Notes: generated from the sequence alone by a model not told the origin. Shown: positions 13,601-26,922, counted from the first letter of the stretch. The stretch is DNA of 60,000 bases from Polytrichum commune (GCA_950295325.1 OX485803.1:41309554-41369553); one strand, 5' to 3'. Numbers and translations: made by a program.

Positions 13601-16600
13601 AAAATAGGGCCAGTACAACAGCTTGAACTCCAGGGTTTGCAATAAATGGGGCATACACATTCTGCATCAAAACCAATCCACATTGTTGATCAATTTAATA
13701 CTTCGAACTATCTATGAGTACCAAATTGGATACCAAATTATATCTTAGTAGCATTCAATGCTGGAATTCAATCATTGAATGAAATTTGTCCCAAGTACAA
13801 ATATCAGATGCACACAAAAGAATTTTCGAACCTAGAGGTATTCAAACACACCTGCATGAAACGCCCAAGTAATCCTGGTTCTGTGTATAGCCCATTCGCT
13901 ATGTTTGCATCTGGACACACACAACAGCGTAATCAACATAATGATATATTAATTTTCCATGCATCTAGTATTGATTATTAAAATTCTAAATTGTGCACTC
14001 AAGAAATTGCACCATTTCAAATTCACTTACCAGTTTCGATGGTCTCAGAATCTGATCTTTCCACAGATACACAAGGTAAACAATCCACTCGATTCCTTTC
14101 AGTTCTTTTCATATCAAGTGTGAGGAGAGCTACAAAAGCGGTCATTTGGAGAAGATAATCCAATAGCACTGCAACAGCTGCATCAAGAAATTTTCACAGT
14201 TTATTTTCAGTAACCCAAAATTCTTGAAATAATAGTCTTGTGCTCCATTCAGATTCTCTCGCAATGTTTCTTGTCTAGTAAAAATGAAAGAAGACGAGCT
14301 TGGCATTAGAGGTACGCCACAACTTGCACTTGTTGTCTTCCAGAATGTACACAACTTTGTCATCTGCTTCTATCACAGATCAAGTTCTAGCAATAAGGAT
14401 TCAGACCACACCAACATAACCGAATTGGTGAGAGTTTCGCTAGAGTAGACTTAGGGGCACTTTACACTACAGTTTAAGTGCTCGTGACCATTGAAATCTA
14501 AAATCTCTTGTTGCTGGAAAATGCCGAGATCGTCCCAGTTCACTTTACACACACTAGAGATTGAGGGCCTAAGTTACCCAAGGAAGTTTAAATGAATGAA
14601 AAACCTACATGGATTCCTACATAGCATGTATGCATAATGTCCTTAGTCTACGGGCTCAAGAAGTGGGTCTAACATCAAACCAGGGAGATCATCACACTTC
14701 AAAATCTACCATCCCTTGATTTATTATAACTTATTGTGTAGAAGAACCCACATGAATAGGATGGCAAATGAAATACTATTTGATCGAGAGCCAGGTTACA
14801 GTTGCCTTTACACTTAAAACCTCGTGACCACAATTCAATTTCAGTTTTGCATGGTATGGCCTTCGGATGACTTTCAAGGGCCTCACAATTTCATGGTCAC
14901 AGCCCTTGGTCATAGTGTAACGTGGCCCTCATATCAATGTGATTCGATAGAAAGAGAAGTTTAACCTACCTGCAAACAGGGAGAATTCTTTGCAAGCTGG
15001 GGTGGGCGCCAGAGCTCCAATCGAGAAGGCAAAAACCTCTGTTAGGCTGGCAAGAGTTATAGAAGGGCCAACTTCTGCTAAAGCAAGGCCGACACGAACT
15101 TCCAAAGTTAAGCGCGGGTCCTGTCGCTTGAGAGCGTTTACCAGTATACACATGTTGTCTATCCCAAGCTGCAAAAAAGACCAGAAATGCTTCAGTCTTG
15201 TATGGCATTATGTGTTTTCAAGAAACGAATATTGAGAAGTCCATGAAGCATCTTGGGCAAGTTTTGATTCTAGATTCGATAAACCAAGAAGAAGAGGAAA
15301 GGAATAACTCCGATAATGTTGCCAGTACCAAGATGTTGGTTCATCTTAAGTTGGTTTGATTCCATACGTAATCCCGAAACGGAGATGATGAGAATTCTAA
15401 AACGGACATGATGAGCATCAGGGGACCTTGAAGACTACTGCCCCCTTTAAAGGTATACACCTTCAATGAGCACAGACAAGCCGGCCCGCACCAAATTTAT
15501 CCCAAAGATAATCTCCTCTAGGTTCCACATGATTGATTGAAAATATCCACTTCATTGGATTAACTAGGATATGCCCAATCTTCATAAATCTAAAGAAATT
15601 TTGAAGCAATTTCATGGTGCGTTGACTCCAGCCATTTGAATGTTTTCTGTAAAATAAAATGTTTACTTAGCCCAATTGATTTCATCTACGTATACCCTTT
15701 GGCTGTATGTGGTTCGAAGGACTTGATTTTTCTCAAGATTATTTCATGTATTGATTCCCTTTAGATAATTCTCAAAACCTGCAATCTGACAAACCTCATA
15801 TCATGGTTTAGGGGTCGTCGTACCACAAACACCACAAAAGGCATCACTTCCAATATAAAGAGTATTGACTTCACTCCTAGGGCGCTGAAGAGTCCAATGG
15901 AACCAAGAATGGAAAGTGCAAGGATAAGCAACCCCGATAATGCAAGTGACACCTGCATTAGAAATTTCTCCGTGAGTACAAAATGTTTCCAGAAGGTCAA
16001 AGGAAAAGAGGAGATGTAGTCCAGTTCTGAAACTTTCTGAACATCTATACAGTAATATGAAACTGAGCAGTACTCGTCTTACCTTGGATGTTACATAAAA
16101 CGGTGCCACACTTGGAGCGTAATCCCCAAAGATGAAACAGGTGTATGCAAACATCACAAAGCAGCTCATCTGAAAGAACAATGAGAAAGAAAAACATGTC
16201 AAAACTTCGGTTGAGGATGTAATTGCAGCACACTATTTCCACTCGAATGCAGTGTTTAACAAAATTCAGGTCAATCGAATCAGACACTGAGGTTACAAGA
16301 GTAGGAATACCAATGTTCACTAAATTAACCAGATCTTCAAGAGGTATTTGGTCCAGGTCCCAATGATGTTCACAATTCATCTGGACAGTTTATTCTGTGC
16401 ACATTACAAATTCATGACTACTTGGTTCGTGTCAATAGCTTGAGAAAAAGTCACTGAGTCATGGTCAGTAAATTATACCACTACTGTAGATACGTCCCAT
16501 GCACTCTCCCGATTGACTTCTGATTCGATGGAGCTTTCTGAAGAAAATGCCACTGTCAGGTTGTACGCTGCAGCCATCCCTATTACTTCTCCCTGCTCCA

Positions 16601-19600
16601 GCAGAAAAGAATTCAGCATACCATTTGTTCCAAGTAAGAGGGTCAAATCTTTCTTCAGGTAAAACCCTAAACCCTACATTCTGAACGCTTCAAACACAGC
16701 GCGAAGGAGAATTCCACATCACCAGCGGATTATCAACTAAAGTACCTTAATGAGTTGAATGAATTCATGTTCCCAAGCCACAGCCGCAACGTAACTCTCT
16801 CCAGCTTCGTCCACAGAGTTGACAACTGGATATGTGATAATAAATGCGGTGGCCTGGATGGAGTAACGGAATCATCGTGAAATGGTTATGCAAAGAATTC
16901 AATGAAAACATGGTATAAAATCACCAATTCTGGTCTCATGCAGATTTCTAGGCATTCAATGCAGATGTCTCTGCAGCAGACTTCGGCAAAAGAATCTGTA
17001 GGCGAGTCCTGATACGATCGAATGCCAATAGACCATTCACAATCAACAAACTGCTAGTTCAAGAATTTGATATTGTCTCAGGAAGAAACTGATATCTTTT
17101 CTGAAGATCGAATTACCAACCTGAGAGAAATCCTTCCCAGAGAAGCCTCCAAGAACTGTGCTGGGGTCTATAGGTCCTTCAAATGCACTAAGGCAGGAAC
17201 CTGATGCTGAGAAGTGCTGGCATACACAAAGTCGAAAGGCATCAGAAAATTCCGTACCTAATCAAAATTCGAGTATGTGAGTGGCAGGACTGATTGAATT
17301 GAAGTACAGAAAAATTGTCTGCATAGAAAGATGCAATATTTTCCTGTATAAAGCCTACCTTGAAACAAAAATCTGCATGCACGGCTCCACCATAATGCTC
17401 GAATAACCTCTGATCCATTTTAAAATACTGCATTTTGCATCAGGCGTTAGTGTCTTCCTTTCCAGTCAACATTTACTCTTCAGATGGTGACAAATTTTGA
17501 TTGCTGGTTGTGAGAGGAAAGAAAGAGTATGAGAAAAGTCCCAAGAAAATAACATTTTCCAGCTATTCAACTATATATTCAAAAACTGAAATAGATTGGC
17601 ACCTGTAGAACACTTTGGGTCGCGCAAGGGGTTCCCAGGTTTTTCAAACAAATATCTTGGAGAGAGATGACATTTCCAGAGACGTTTGCCCTCAATGCAT
17701 TGATCTGAATGAAACATCAAAGTTAGCACACATTTCACAGATAATGGCATCCACATTACCTACCTAAATGTCACAAGTATCATGAACAAGTTATCCATTC
17801 CAGAAACTAGGAGATTTGAAGGTGGATAAAACATAAGCAGCTACCCAAAGCAGGTTGATATTCTCATCCTCACCTTTTCCTGAATTTCGAACATGAGCAG
17901 GATATTCTCGTCATTGACAATACTAGGACCAACTGCTTGGCCATCTCTAGGTGTTGTTGCCAGAATTAGCTGCAGTAGCGATGGAAAAATATTAGTACCT
18001 CTGGGTTTCCTGAACATTGAATATAATTTGGTTATCAGTAGAAATTTAAACCTTTCATTCATTCGGGACCTAAAAAATAATCAAATCAACCATCAGGACG
18101 TAGCAATCATTCATCTAATTCATGACCTACATACAGTTCTGCAGTGTACAAGCATATGCGTTTATGATAAAGCACACTCCATACACTCACTTACATGTCA
18201 AAACATTCGAGAGTAAATTTGTGGCTCGTTGCTCTGGAAGGACATACCTGCTCAGTTCTGTAGAAGGGTGCGAAATGTGTGTCGAAGAACTCCTTCTCTT
18301 GAGCTACCTGACTGCTAGGGTTCACCCAAAGCTGTGAAGAAATTTAAATCAGAATGAACCCAAAGAAAACCCCCAAAAAACGTGAAATCACTAACGCGCT
18401 AAAGAAAACCACTCAGTTCAAATTCGTTTTTCCTACTCACTTATTAAAATAAGAAGTGTAACCTACTCTTCCCGATGAAAGGTGGAAGTAAGTTGTTTAC
18501 AAGCAACAGTTGAAGACATCCTCCCATTAGTGACGACCATGCAGTGAAAGACGAAACTGTCTGTGGATCCTTTTGATTAAACGTTGGTCTGCAGGGAGTA
18601 TAAGTGGAGCACTGACCTTTTCGAGACGGGTTTCAACAGAGAAACGTATTAACCCTGCGCAAAGAACAAGCATGACCAGAAGGGCAGCAGCTACCACAAC
18701 ATGCGCATTTCTAGCAATCCTTTCTCCTTGCAACCTGTCAGCCAGTGAGCACAGGCTACTTAGTATACAAGATGCTTCGTGTTTCACTTTAAAGCCAAAA
18801 CTCCCCCTATCGTTCCTCGACAGAAGTTCTCAAGGATACTTGGCCTCTTCTGATGAATTGAAAGAAGTGCACTTGCTTAGATGAGGATTCAGGGATCTCT
18901 GGACCTCCTTCCCTCTTTCGAATTTAAATAAACCTGGAGTAGTAGTTTGCAGGTGAACGTACCTAAAAGTATCAGCAAGAAATGCCTCTGTGTAGTCAGG
19001 AACAACTGGGATCTTCTCTTCATAATCCTGCAGTAAAATTCGATGAGAAAACTCCTCTTAGTAGCTGGAATTAAAAATTAAAATTAAGTTCTGGGATTAA
19101 ACCAGAACACACCCTCGACGAGATTGTCACCTCATCACGAGAAACTTACTTCGTCTGATTGAATATCAACTGCATCGTCACATAGGGATGTTTGACTCTC
19201 TGATCCACGCATCAAAGGCTCCTCTTGTTCGCTCATATCATCTGGTGCATGGAATGTCCACCACCAACCAAATACCGTAAATAGAAAGACGGCATACAAG
19301 ATCCCCATCGAAGCTTGGAGACAGCTAACCTGCAATATATGCAACCCAATTCGTGAGAAAATGTACAAATTTTGTCAGAATCTGACCAGTAACCACCACA
19401 AGGAACATGTTGGATCCATGAGAACAGAAATATTTCTCATCGCTGAAAATTAGAATATCCTTTTCAAATTACGTGAAGCATTCTAACAGTAGATTTAGGG
19501 TTCTGGCAGTAATTGGAGTTCAAATTAAAGTTAGCTTCCAGAAACCAGGATGACAAGCATAGAGTCTTCCAACCAAAGGGAAGATCTTTATTTCTTAGCA

Positions 19601-22600
19601 GCCTGAATGTTAATCGCAGCACAAACCTCAAAAGGGCCGATTCCAACAGAGCATCCCGAAATTTTATTAGTTGCCGGTTGAGGAGTTGAGCATTTGTTAG
19701 CTGAAGGACAGTCGCCGCAAGAACACGAAAGTGACGGGTCTGAGCAAGCAGCAACAGGAAGGTCGAGAAGTTTTACGGGAATGCCATCACTAGTTGAGGT
19801 CCGGAATTGTATGTTGTAAGGAGATCCAGGCTCAAGAAGGGGGGCTTCTCTGCCCATGAAGCCAAACCATTCTGAAAAATCCAGCACACTAAAAATTTAG
19901 ATCTCACTTCACATCGCCTCTTAAGACCACAACAATATCTGATTCGACCGCCTGCAGATTCTGGGGGGTTGTTTTCCAATTATGCAGCTTGTTTTTATAC
20001 AGAGTCACGTCTTACAGTCCACACTACTCTACTACAACCTGAAGACAGCTACTATCTCCAATATTCCCTCCAAGGTGCAGGATTTCTACAGCAACAATCA
20101 TATTTGGTACAAAACATGGTCTTCAAAGCAGACAGTGCAATTCAAGGAAAGCAGCTCATTATGCGACCAGGTTAATTCAGTCTTGCCCGTTTCTTTCTTT
20201 CTTTCATTCTTTTGAGACAAATACAACCAGGACACCGAAACCCCAAAAGGAGCCGTGCTTGAAGTGGGCCGGGCTGGTGACCAGACATGAACTCAAAAAG
20301 AGAACAAGATTGCCCACTTCTTTCGATGAAGATACTTTGAACAAGCTCACCAGTGTAGTTGCTGGCACCCCCTCCAACGAAATCCATGGCCCTAGTATTT
20401 GTGGCTGCGAACTTTACATCTTTGCAAGAATCGTAAAGTTTTGAACCATACTCTTCTGTGACATAGACATCAATGCTTTGCACGTACTGTGACTCCGAAT
20501 TCTGAGAGTAGTCCACAGAAGACATTTTAGCGTGGAGAACTCACTGGCTTTCTACATATGCTGTTGAAAGCCATCAATTAAAACTACTGATTCCGGGGAG
20601 AGCTTATTAAACATCTCGAAACTAGAGAGCAGGCAAAGATCACCTCATGAAAAACGATGTCCTCACACAACAAGAAACTTACTTCCGCAATGGACGTCAC
20701 ATCGATGAAAAGACTTTGGTCGGGCGAACAAGCAATCTCGCAAAACAGATCCAAATAATTTCGCAAGCATGCCGGGCAACCTGTCAAGAAGGGGACAGCC
20801 TACAGGATACATCCTGTTGTGAGAAATACGATTAAAATATAGAGACACAAGAAGCATGGTAGCACGAATAATTCTTGAATGTGATGCAGATAAACACCGA
20901 CTTCAAAAATTCGAAATTTCGACCGTCACAGCATTCATTAAACCGTAAAAAGTCACATTGATCTTGACTAGAAACAATTTGTGGATGATAAAATTCCAAC
21001 CTGCTGGACGTGTTCACGAAGACGTTCAAATTGATTACTCGAGCAGCAGACATCCCCTGTGAGAGTGGGACAGAGGCTTTGAATCTTGTGCGACAGAGCC
21101 TCACTTGGCTACAAGAAAAACAGTTTATGATAGGTTAATTACTTGTAAGAAAACACACGAAAATCAGAAATTTCCAGAAGCATATCCCCTTTCTTTGGCA
21201 AACACCTCACAACCTTCATGCCTCAACAAATTACAAGCATGAGATTCAAATAAAATGGAGATTTGTTTGGACACCGTGCCTACCAGACTTGGGGATAAAT
21301 GTAAGAGTAAGAGATTATAGCGAGAGACAAATACTCACTGTTACTGCAAGTGTAGAATACGGACAGTTCAAATCTTTTCCGTCTGAACGTTCCCCACAGA
21401 CGCCGTACATAGCGCACTTGCCCAACCCATGCTCTCTTGATCTGCAAAAGAGGTGCATATGCCTGGGTGAGAATTTGTGCGACGTTCGAAATCCGATGCC
21501 TGTTTAGCCACGAGTTCAAGAAGGCGGAGGCGGGCTCAAGACAATTTTCGGTGTCACGACTGAGGAAACTACATCATTCCTGCAAAGTAGGCTTGTTACC
21601 CTGAGATCTCTAGTAATCTTGGCAAGAAATTGAAGCTCGGGGCCTTTCTGAGCCACTGTACAAGCTCCAAAGAGTACTACAATCCCCGCGACATGGTAGT
21701 TGATTAAAAGCTGCCGCGACTAGGAGACCACTTACCCGAGAGAAATATCAGATAACTGCTTGGTCGCTGCTGGCTGAAAAACGCAAATCAGAACAGCTGC
21801 CTGCAAGCATCAAAGGAAAAAATTTAGACATAATCAGATTATTGACATATCTTATACAGGATCTCAGAAGGAGGTGTTAAAATACCGCCGCAAGTGCAGA
21901 ACACTAGAAGATTAATGAGGACCAGGTTTAAATCGCTGCCCTGCCTCAACTTTTGAGTATTTACCCTTGCACTAACACAGAGCGCATTCACACGAGCATT
22001 CTAATTTCTTTCTTCAAGCGCGTTTGACACTGTCTCCCGGATTGTGAACACCAGGAAGAATATTTCTAGCTTGTAGTTATGAATATGGTATGAGAAGGCA
22101 TCTATGAACGAGAAACAGATACGTCTGCAGCGGTCGGTTATTTGCTAAAGTAACAAACGAGCATCCGCTGAAATGAACACCCAGTGATTCCTTGACACAC
22201 GATATGTCCTCGTTTGCTTCTCATCTGTGCTGCCGGAATATTGAGACAGAACAACGCACCCTGAATGCGTCGCGGAGCCGGAAAACAGACATCAGAGAAC
22301 TGTAATAACATCTGTACCAGTTCACAATGCACCGGCAAACAAAATTCTCTAACAATAACTTTCTTCAAATTTTCTTTGTGTTCGAATAGATGTGCATCAG
22401 AGACTACATCGCAATCGGATGACTTGAGGGAACCACCAAATTCTACGGCGATGCTGAGAGTCGAATGCAGGTGTGAGCAAAATGCCACAAACTGCAAGGA
22501 GCCCAAGCAGCACACAAATTAGCGCAGTTACAAAAAAAAACCCGGATTCTCCAGCGTGAGCTACAACCACTAGTCGCTTTCACAAAGGAACTCTACAAGA

Positions 22601-22746
22601 CGAATGCGTGTGTCCATCGCAGCGTTTGTATCTGTAAACTTTAGACTCCGCTTTGCCGCGCATTGCTGCAATCCACCGCAGGTTACAACCAGAGCTGTGA
22701 AACCTCTGGCCAAAATGCCAGCTCCTGTTTGAAATGTATCTTTCAT
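7971..22746 (-). CDS. NPC1: Niemann-Pick C1 protein (NPC1), sterol/lipid transporter, 39 exons
   Basis: A large polytopic protein of endosome/vacuole membranes that moves sterols (and, in plants, influences sphingolipids) from lumen to membrane. I traced 39 exons on the minus strand, all with GT/AG ends and consistent phases, about 1,320 codons in total, close to the usual 1,270-1,300. In order: a signal peptide; a Cys-rich N-terminal sterol-binding domain ([50 protein letters not shown]); a first transmembrane segment with a luminal loop; a sterol-sensing domain (VMPFVVFV then [16 protein letters not shown]); a second luminal Cys-rich loop; and a C-terminal transmembrane bundle ([26 protein letters not shown]). 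Stop is TAA at 7971-7973. The least certain part is the first exon. No frameshift or stop was met, so the gene looks intact. The exon lists are in the five block entries below. Confidence 0.93.
10912..13288 (-). CDS. NPC1: NPC1 exons 24-32: C-terminal luminal Cys-rich loop
   Basis: Exons: 13220-13288, 12914-12990, 12702-12771, 12424-12573, 12216-12281, 11890-12034, 11484-11548, 11260-11325, 10912-11005. Recognisable blocks are [103 protein letters not shown] and [14 protein letters not shown]. Cysteine spacing and order match the cysteine-rich luminal loop of NPC1. The small exon 12216-12281 was placed by phase: the acceptor at 12282 keeps the frame, whereas two nearer AG sites do not. Confidence 0.9.
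13578..16169 (-). CDS. NPC1: NPC1 exons 18-23: sterol-sensing domain
   Basis: Exons: 16083-16169, 15824-15952, 14970-15168, 14031-14177, 13852-13910, 13578-13661. The first four encode successive membrane helices ([72 protein letters not shown]) with the conserved IDNMCILV and LKRQ motifs of the patched/NPC1 sterol-sensing fold. 14031-14177 continues into a Cys-containing cytoplasmic linker ([13 protein letters not shown]). The last two exons carry the approach to the next helix ([14 protein letters not shown]). Confidence 0.9.
16479..19329 (-). CDS. NPC1: NPC1 exons 8-17: first transmembrane segment and first large luminal loop
   Basis: Exons: 19150-19329, 18963-19027, 18617-18734, 18248-18331, 17874-17969, 17603-17704, 17359-17427, 17121-17216, 16746-16853, 16479-16592. 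The first carries a hydrophobic segment ending in FGWWWTFH and an acidic cytoplasmic linker. 18617-18734 carries a second hydrophobic segment ([20 protein letters not shown]). The later exons form the middle luminal domain ([45 protein letters not shown]), ending [11 protein letters not shown] at the edge of the sterol-sensing domain. Splice phases are consistent throughout. Confidence 0.9.
19627..22746 (-). CDS. NPC1: NPC1 exons 1-7: signal peptide and N-terminal luminal domain
   Basis: Exons: 22690-22746 (proposed start, [15 protein letters not shown]), 21736-21800, 21339-21441, 21001-21108, 20683-20799, 20351-20501, 19627-19871. Joining exons 1 and 2 gives a basic n-region followed by the hydrophobic core [12 protein letters not shown], a plausible signal peptide. 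ATG 22746 is chosen because it lies in the only upstream frame I found that splices in phase 0 to exon 2. An upstream in-frame ATG near 22797 (MMSRVLLLQ) is an alternative, so the start is tentative. The following exons carry the conserved cysteines of the sterol-binding N-terminal domain. Confidence 0.8.
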
Positions 22747-22849
22747 GTAAAAAACAGACGGCCTTGCCTGTAGAAGTAAAACCCTGCTCATCATGCCCCA
22801 CGCTACGCCTCGTCCTCCCATTGTTGCGAATTTTTCCGGCCTCCTCCAC

Positions 22850-23460
22850 CTTGCTCTTCTCCGATTACTTCAAGCACTTCTTCACCTGATATCGTCTCTA
22901 TTCACCTCCTACTCCTGCTCATTCGCCGTCGTGACAACTAGTCCCTCTTCCCTCTGTGCCAGCTCGATTTCTTCTCCCGGAAACTTAGAAAGAATCACGT
23001 ATGTCTTCCTTACCGAACTGATTTTCTTCCACGAGAAAAAAAACACTCGATCAGGCATACATCAGCGCTTTCTTCACTTGATATCGTCTTTATTCACCTC
23101 CCGCCTCCTGCTCATTCTCCGTCGTGACAACTCCCTCGGCAGCTCGATATCTTCTCCCGGAAGGTTAGAAAGAATCACGTATATCTTCTTCACCGAACCA
23201 TTTTTCTTCCACGAGAAAATACACTCGATCTAATCTGCACAATTCTGCATTCTCCTTGACGCCTCGCCACACTTTGCAGTCACACCTATCTCTCCGCGCA
23301 CAACTTAGCCCCGAGTACTTCTCAAAATGCGAGCAATTTGTCTTCCCTCCAAGAACCAAGCCACAGCCTTCCTCACGTATATCTTCCCTACCAAAGCGAT
23401 TTTTCTTCTACGAAAAAAACACTTGATCTAATCCTCTGCGCAATTGTGCATTCTCCTTGA
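22850..23460. repeat. Tandem duplications in the NPC1 5' flank
   Basis: A block starting TTCTTCACCTGATATCGTCT at about 22877 recurs at about 23068 (period ~190 bp), including TCTTCTCCCGGAA and GAAAGAATCACGTAT. A second overlapping repeat starts CACGTATATCTTC at about 23178 and 23376 and includes CATTCTCCTTGACG and TCTCAAAATGCGAGCAAT. The segment directly precedes NPC1 and is pyrimidine-rich. No gene is supported here. Confidence 0.7.
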
Positions 23461-23485
23461 CGTCTCGTCTCACTCTGTAGTCACA

Positions 23486-23487
<2 letters not shown>

Positions 23488-23531
<44 letters not shown>
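23488..23531. repeat. (CT)n microsatellite
   Basis: Uninterrupted CT dinucleotides for about 44 bp, between the two copies of a local duplication. Apparent coding across it is only repeat translation. Confidence 0.95.
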
Positions 23532-23533
<2 letters not shown>

Positions 23534-24275
23534 CAAACCTTCACCCGAGTGATTCTCAAAATGCGAGCAATATTTTTTAACCTCCAGAAACAAACCACAG
23601 TCTACATAGTGCAATTCTGCAAACTGGAAACTCGAACACTCTCTTCTCGAGCTCTAAGATTTTCAGCAGTGTGCTATGACAGATCAGGAGGTAAGTTAAG
23701 TATCCTTCTATTTGCTTGCTCTCACCTTCGTCTCCTTCCTATGTAGTAAACCTCAGGACCCGAAACAGTAACCAACGCTTATCCAAATCCTCCCGCTGCT
23801 CAATAGCATTGTGGCGTATGCTCGTCAATTGTAAAATAGAAATAGATTCCAATTCCAATAGATCAGGAGTGATTGAAGAATGAAACAAATGATTTGCCGT
23901 CAGTAAGTCGGAGCAGCTTCTTCTCCGTCTCTCTTCTTTCTCCGCCGTCGTCTTCCTGCTGAGTAGTTGCTGCTCTTTCCTGTTTCTCTGTCACTGTTGA
24001 GGTGAAAAGCATGCAACAAGTGGCTCTAAACTAAAATTTACTTCACCGTAATTAAAAAAATAAAGTGGTCCATCGAGTCAAACAAAATCCCAACCTCCGT
24101 CTGGCTTCTTCCCGTACTCTTCTCTTCATTAAATGCCATTTACAATATTGCATGCGTCAGCTGTAGGAGTTCCAATGAATGTGGTGCCCTCCTCACATTG
24201 TCTGGGCCATGAAACTGAATTGTTGGTCCCTCTGGAAACGCGCCCTCCTTGTCTATCGTGACGCTCTTTCCTTAA

Positions 24276-24619
24276 TTACTGAGCAGTGTGTATGTTTGAC
24301 AAAGTTTTTGCAAGTTTTTGACATTTGACACGCAAAAATTTGCAAAATAAATAAATAAATAAATAAATGCACGTCAATTGACACGCACGATTTAGAAGTT
24401 GACATGTAGTGTGACTCGTGAAAAAAAAAAACACGTTAATTGACATTTAGAAATTGAAATGACACGTACCCCTAGACATGTGACATTGAGGTGACATTTT
24501 AGAAGAAAATGACGATGTCAATTGACATTCATTTTGTGTTTTTGAAGACGTCACGTGATACTTTGGATTTGAAGTTGAATGTCAAATGAAATTTGTCAAA
24601 CATACACACTGTTACTGAG
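24276..24619. mobile_element. hAT-like MITE, 328 bp, with 8-bp target duplication
   Basis: The element is 24284-24611. Its 20 bp terminal inverted repeats are identical: CAGTGTGTATGTTTGACAAA at the left and its complement at the right. Both ends are flanked by the direct repeat TTACTGAG (24276-24283 and 24612-24619). The 8-bp duplication and CA..TG ends fit the hAT superfamily. The interior is AT-rich, contains an (AATA)n tract and many GACA/TGTC words, and has no coding sequence, so it is non-autonomous. Confidence 0.85.
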
Positions 24620-24817
24620 GCTCAGTGATCGGGGTATATTCCATAAATTCCCCTAAAATGATCGGTAATTTCTTGCAGTCTTGAACTTCAACCGTTTTTT
24701 TCTCAAACTCAACCGGTTCATTTATAACTAACTGCCGGTTTTCCCCGATCATTGCTGAGGCTTCCTCCTTGGTCTTTATTCCTATGTTCTTTTTTGTCGT
24801 TGGTCCCAGCTCACTAC

Positions 24818-25134
24818 ACTAAATAGGATATTTAGTGTTTGATTATATTTAGTGTTGTTACCACCTTACCTTGCTCAACACCAATTTTCAATTCCTTGAC
24901 AGTTAGTGCTAGACAAAAATGTGTCGCTATCTTCCCTACTGCCACCTCCCTTATTATATCATTTTTTTTCATATCCTTACTAACACTAAATTCAAACATG
25001 TGACTTCCACATATTACCATAGTTGATATTCAGTGTTTGATTTTACATTTAATGTTACTTACTTTCATAAGGTTATTAATATTTAGTGTATGCGTTCATA
25101 TTTAGTGTATCAAACACTAAATATCCTATTTAGT
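24818..25134. mobile_element. Inverted-repeat element (possible MITE), 317 bp
   Basis: The left end ACTAAATAGGATATTTAGTG (24818 onward) and the right end ending at 25134 are exact inverted repeats for 26 bp. The word ATTTAGTGT recurs inside. No transposase is present. A target duplication is not clear; a TA duplication just inside the outer bases is possible, which would suggest a mariner-like origin. Confidence 0.7.
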
Positions 25135-26017
25135 TTGTTTTCTTTTACGGGGGGCGGGGGGGTGGTCCTCCCTAGACCGCGACAAGCCTTATTATACCTC
25201 CATTACCTTCCGCATGGTTAAAACAGCTTACAGGGTTACAAGATTCTAGCTTCAGGTTACATAATCCCACAGCTACACTTGGTAACCTAGTCCCCAACAG
25301 TGACATGGAACCCCATGGTTACGGACGCTCCACGGTTACATGGTGCAAGGATACACCCTCCGCAATTATGTCCTTTTAAGGTTTAAGGTCCGAGCACAAC
25401 CGCATGCATTTGATTTTATAACTCTCATTTAATTTTTTACGTTTCCCCCCCTTGTGGCGCAAGGCTAAGGAGATTAGTGGTTTTAACTGTTAACCTCTTT
25501 GCATATAGTTACCTAAACATAAATGATTAGAACGCCCCATGGTTACATGATCCAAGGTTTAGGTTAGGGGCCTTTCACAGTTAGAGTCTTGTGGTTTCAC
25601 TCTCAATAACCATCCTTCAGTGTAGCATTCAACTGCAAAAAATCAATTTTTCTAAATTACCGATGGTTGTGCATGTGTGTGGCTATGAACCATTTAAATT
25701 ACATCAAATGGAAAGTTGAAGTATAAAATAGAATATGGCAAAGAAATGAATGGCAAGGCATAAGAAACTATGGGCAATTGCAAAGCATAAAAGCAAATGG
25801 CCATCAGAAATCTTGCGCATAGTACATGGCATGCATAATGGGTACATGCTTGCCTCTTATAGCCAGGGGATTAGAGTTTTAAACAACCCTAATCTACATG
25901 TAACTTTGCTAGGAGTTTCAGTGCATTGGTGGAAGTATGCCGAAGTTGCAAGTGTGTGAACGCCTATACATGCACATGCACACCCTAAACCACTTGCACA
26001 TATGAATGGTGAATATA

Positions 26018-26040
26018 TGTGTGTGTGTGTGTGCGTGTGA
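26018..26040. repeat. (GT)n microsatellite
   Basis: A short GT dinucleotide run of about 20 bp. Confidence 0.9.
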
Positions 26041-26922
26041 GGAGGAATCCCCCACTCGGACTAGGACGCAATTAAGAGTGGTTGGTGATTCTTGCTCACA
26101 TGAGGCCATAGCCGTGGAGAGTCAGGCTATAGGCAATAAAGTTAGAGTCGAATGTATTAGCTTTTGAGTAGAATCAGAGTTAGAGCATCACCGCCTGTGA
26201 TTAGGGGATGCATCCAAGCATCTTGAATCAAAATTGATTGAGTAAAGATAGTCATATTAAGGATATGAGTATGGCAACAGTCTATGTATGAAGTGCATGG
26301 TCGAGCGAGTGCATATCAAGAAGATGTATGAATCCAGTGAGTGGAGAAAATGCGTAGCGAGTAAAGCAAATGAGTCAAGCGTGAGAGGTTGTTGAGTAAG
26401 CGTTGGTGTTACCAAAATTCAATGATTGAATATATCGAGATTAACAGGAATTTTTTTGAAGAAGGCATTGTTGTGGATTTGAGACTTTAAACTAAATCAT
26501 GAAGTAGCAAGGAAAGCTATAGTCATGGCCGGTGGAAACCAAAGAGTAATTGGTAGTTTGAGAGAGACATAATCGTAATGTGAAGCATAACGAGTAGAGG
26601 AATGGTTGGAAAGGAAAGACTAACTATTGCCTAAGGGTAAAATAAGAAAAGGGCCATAGTCTGTAGCACGGACACAATGACGTAATTATAATTATAAGAA
26701 ATTGAAGAAGAACTCGTAAGAGCAGTTGCGAGAATATGAGAAAATCATAATATGGCCAAGATGGCAAAGACATGAGAGCCAGTGTAGCGATGAGCGAGCC
26801 ACAAAGTTGGTTAAGTCATCTTAAGACACACAGGAGATAGAGAGTTTGTCGAGAGTGGCGTGAGAGGAAGAGACTGATCGCCGAGAGAATTGGTGCGGCA
26901 TGAACGGGTCACTGAGAGCACC

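Noticed and set aside
17217-17260. Longer version of the NPC1 exon at 17121-17216 starting at an AG near 17260
   Set aside because: It breaks the splice phase; the acceptor at 17217 keeps the frame and matches the family join.
22138-22560. Hydrophobic stretch [14 protein letters not shown] as NPC1 signal peptide
   Set aside because: No ATG in frame (a TAG lies upstream) and no in-phase donor; the pair 22690-22746 plus 21736-21800 fits better.
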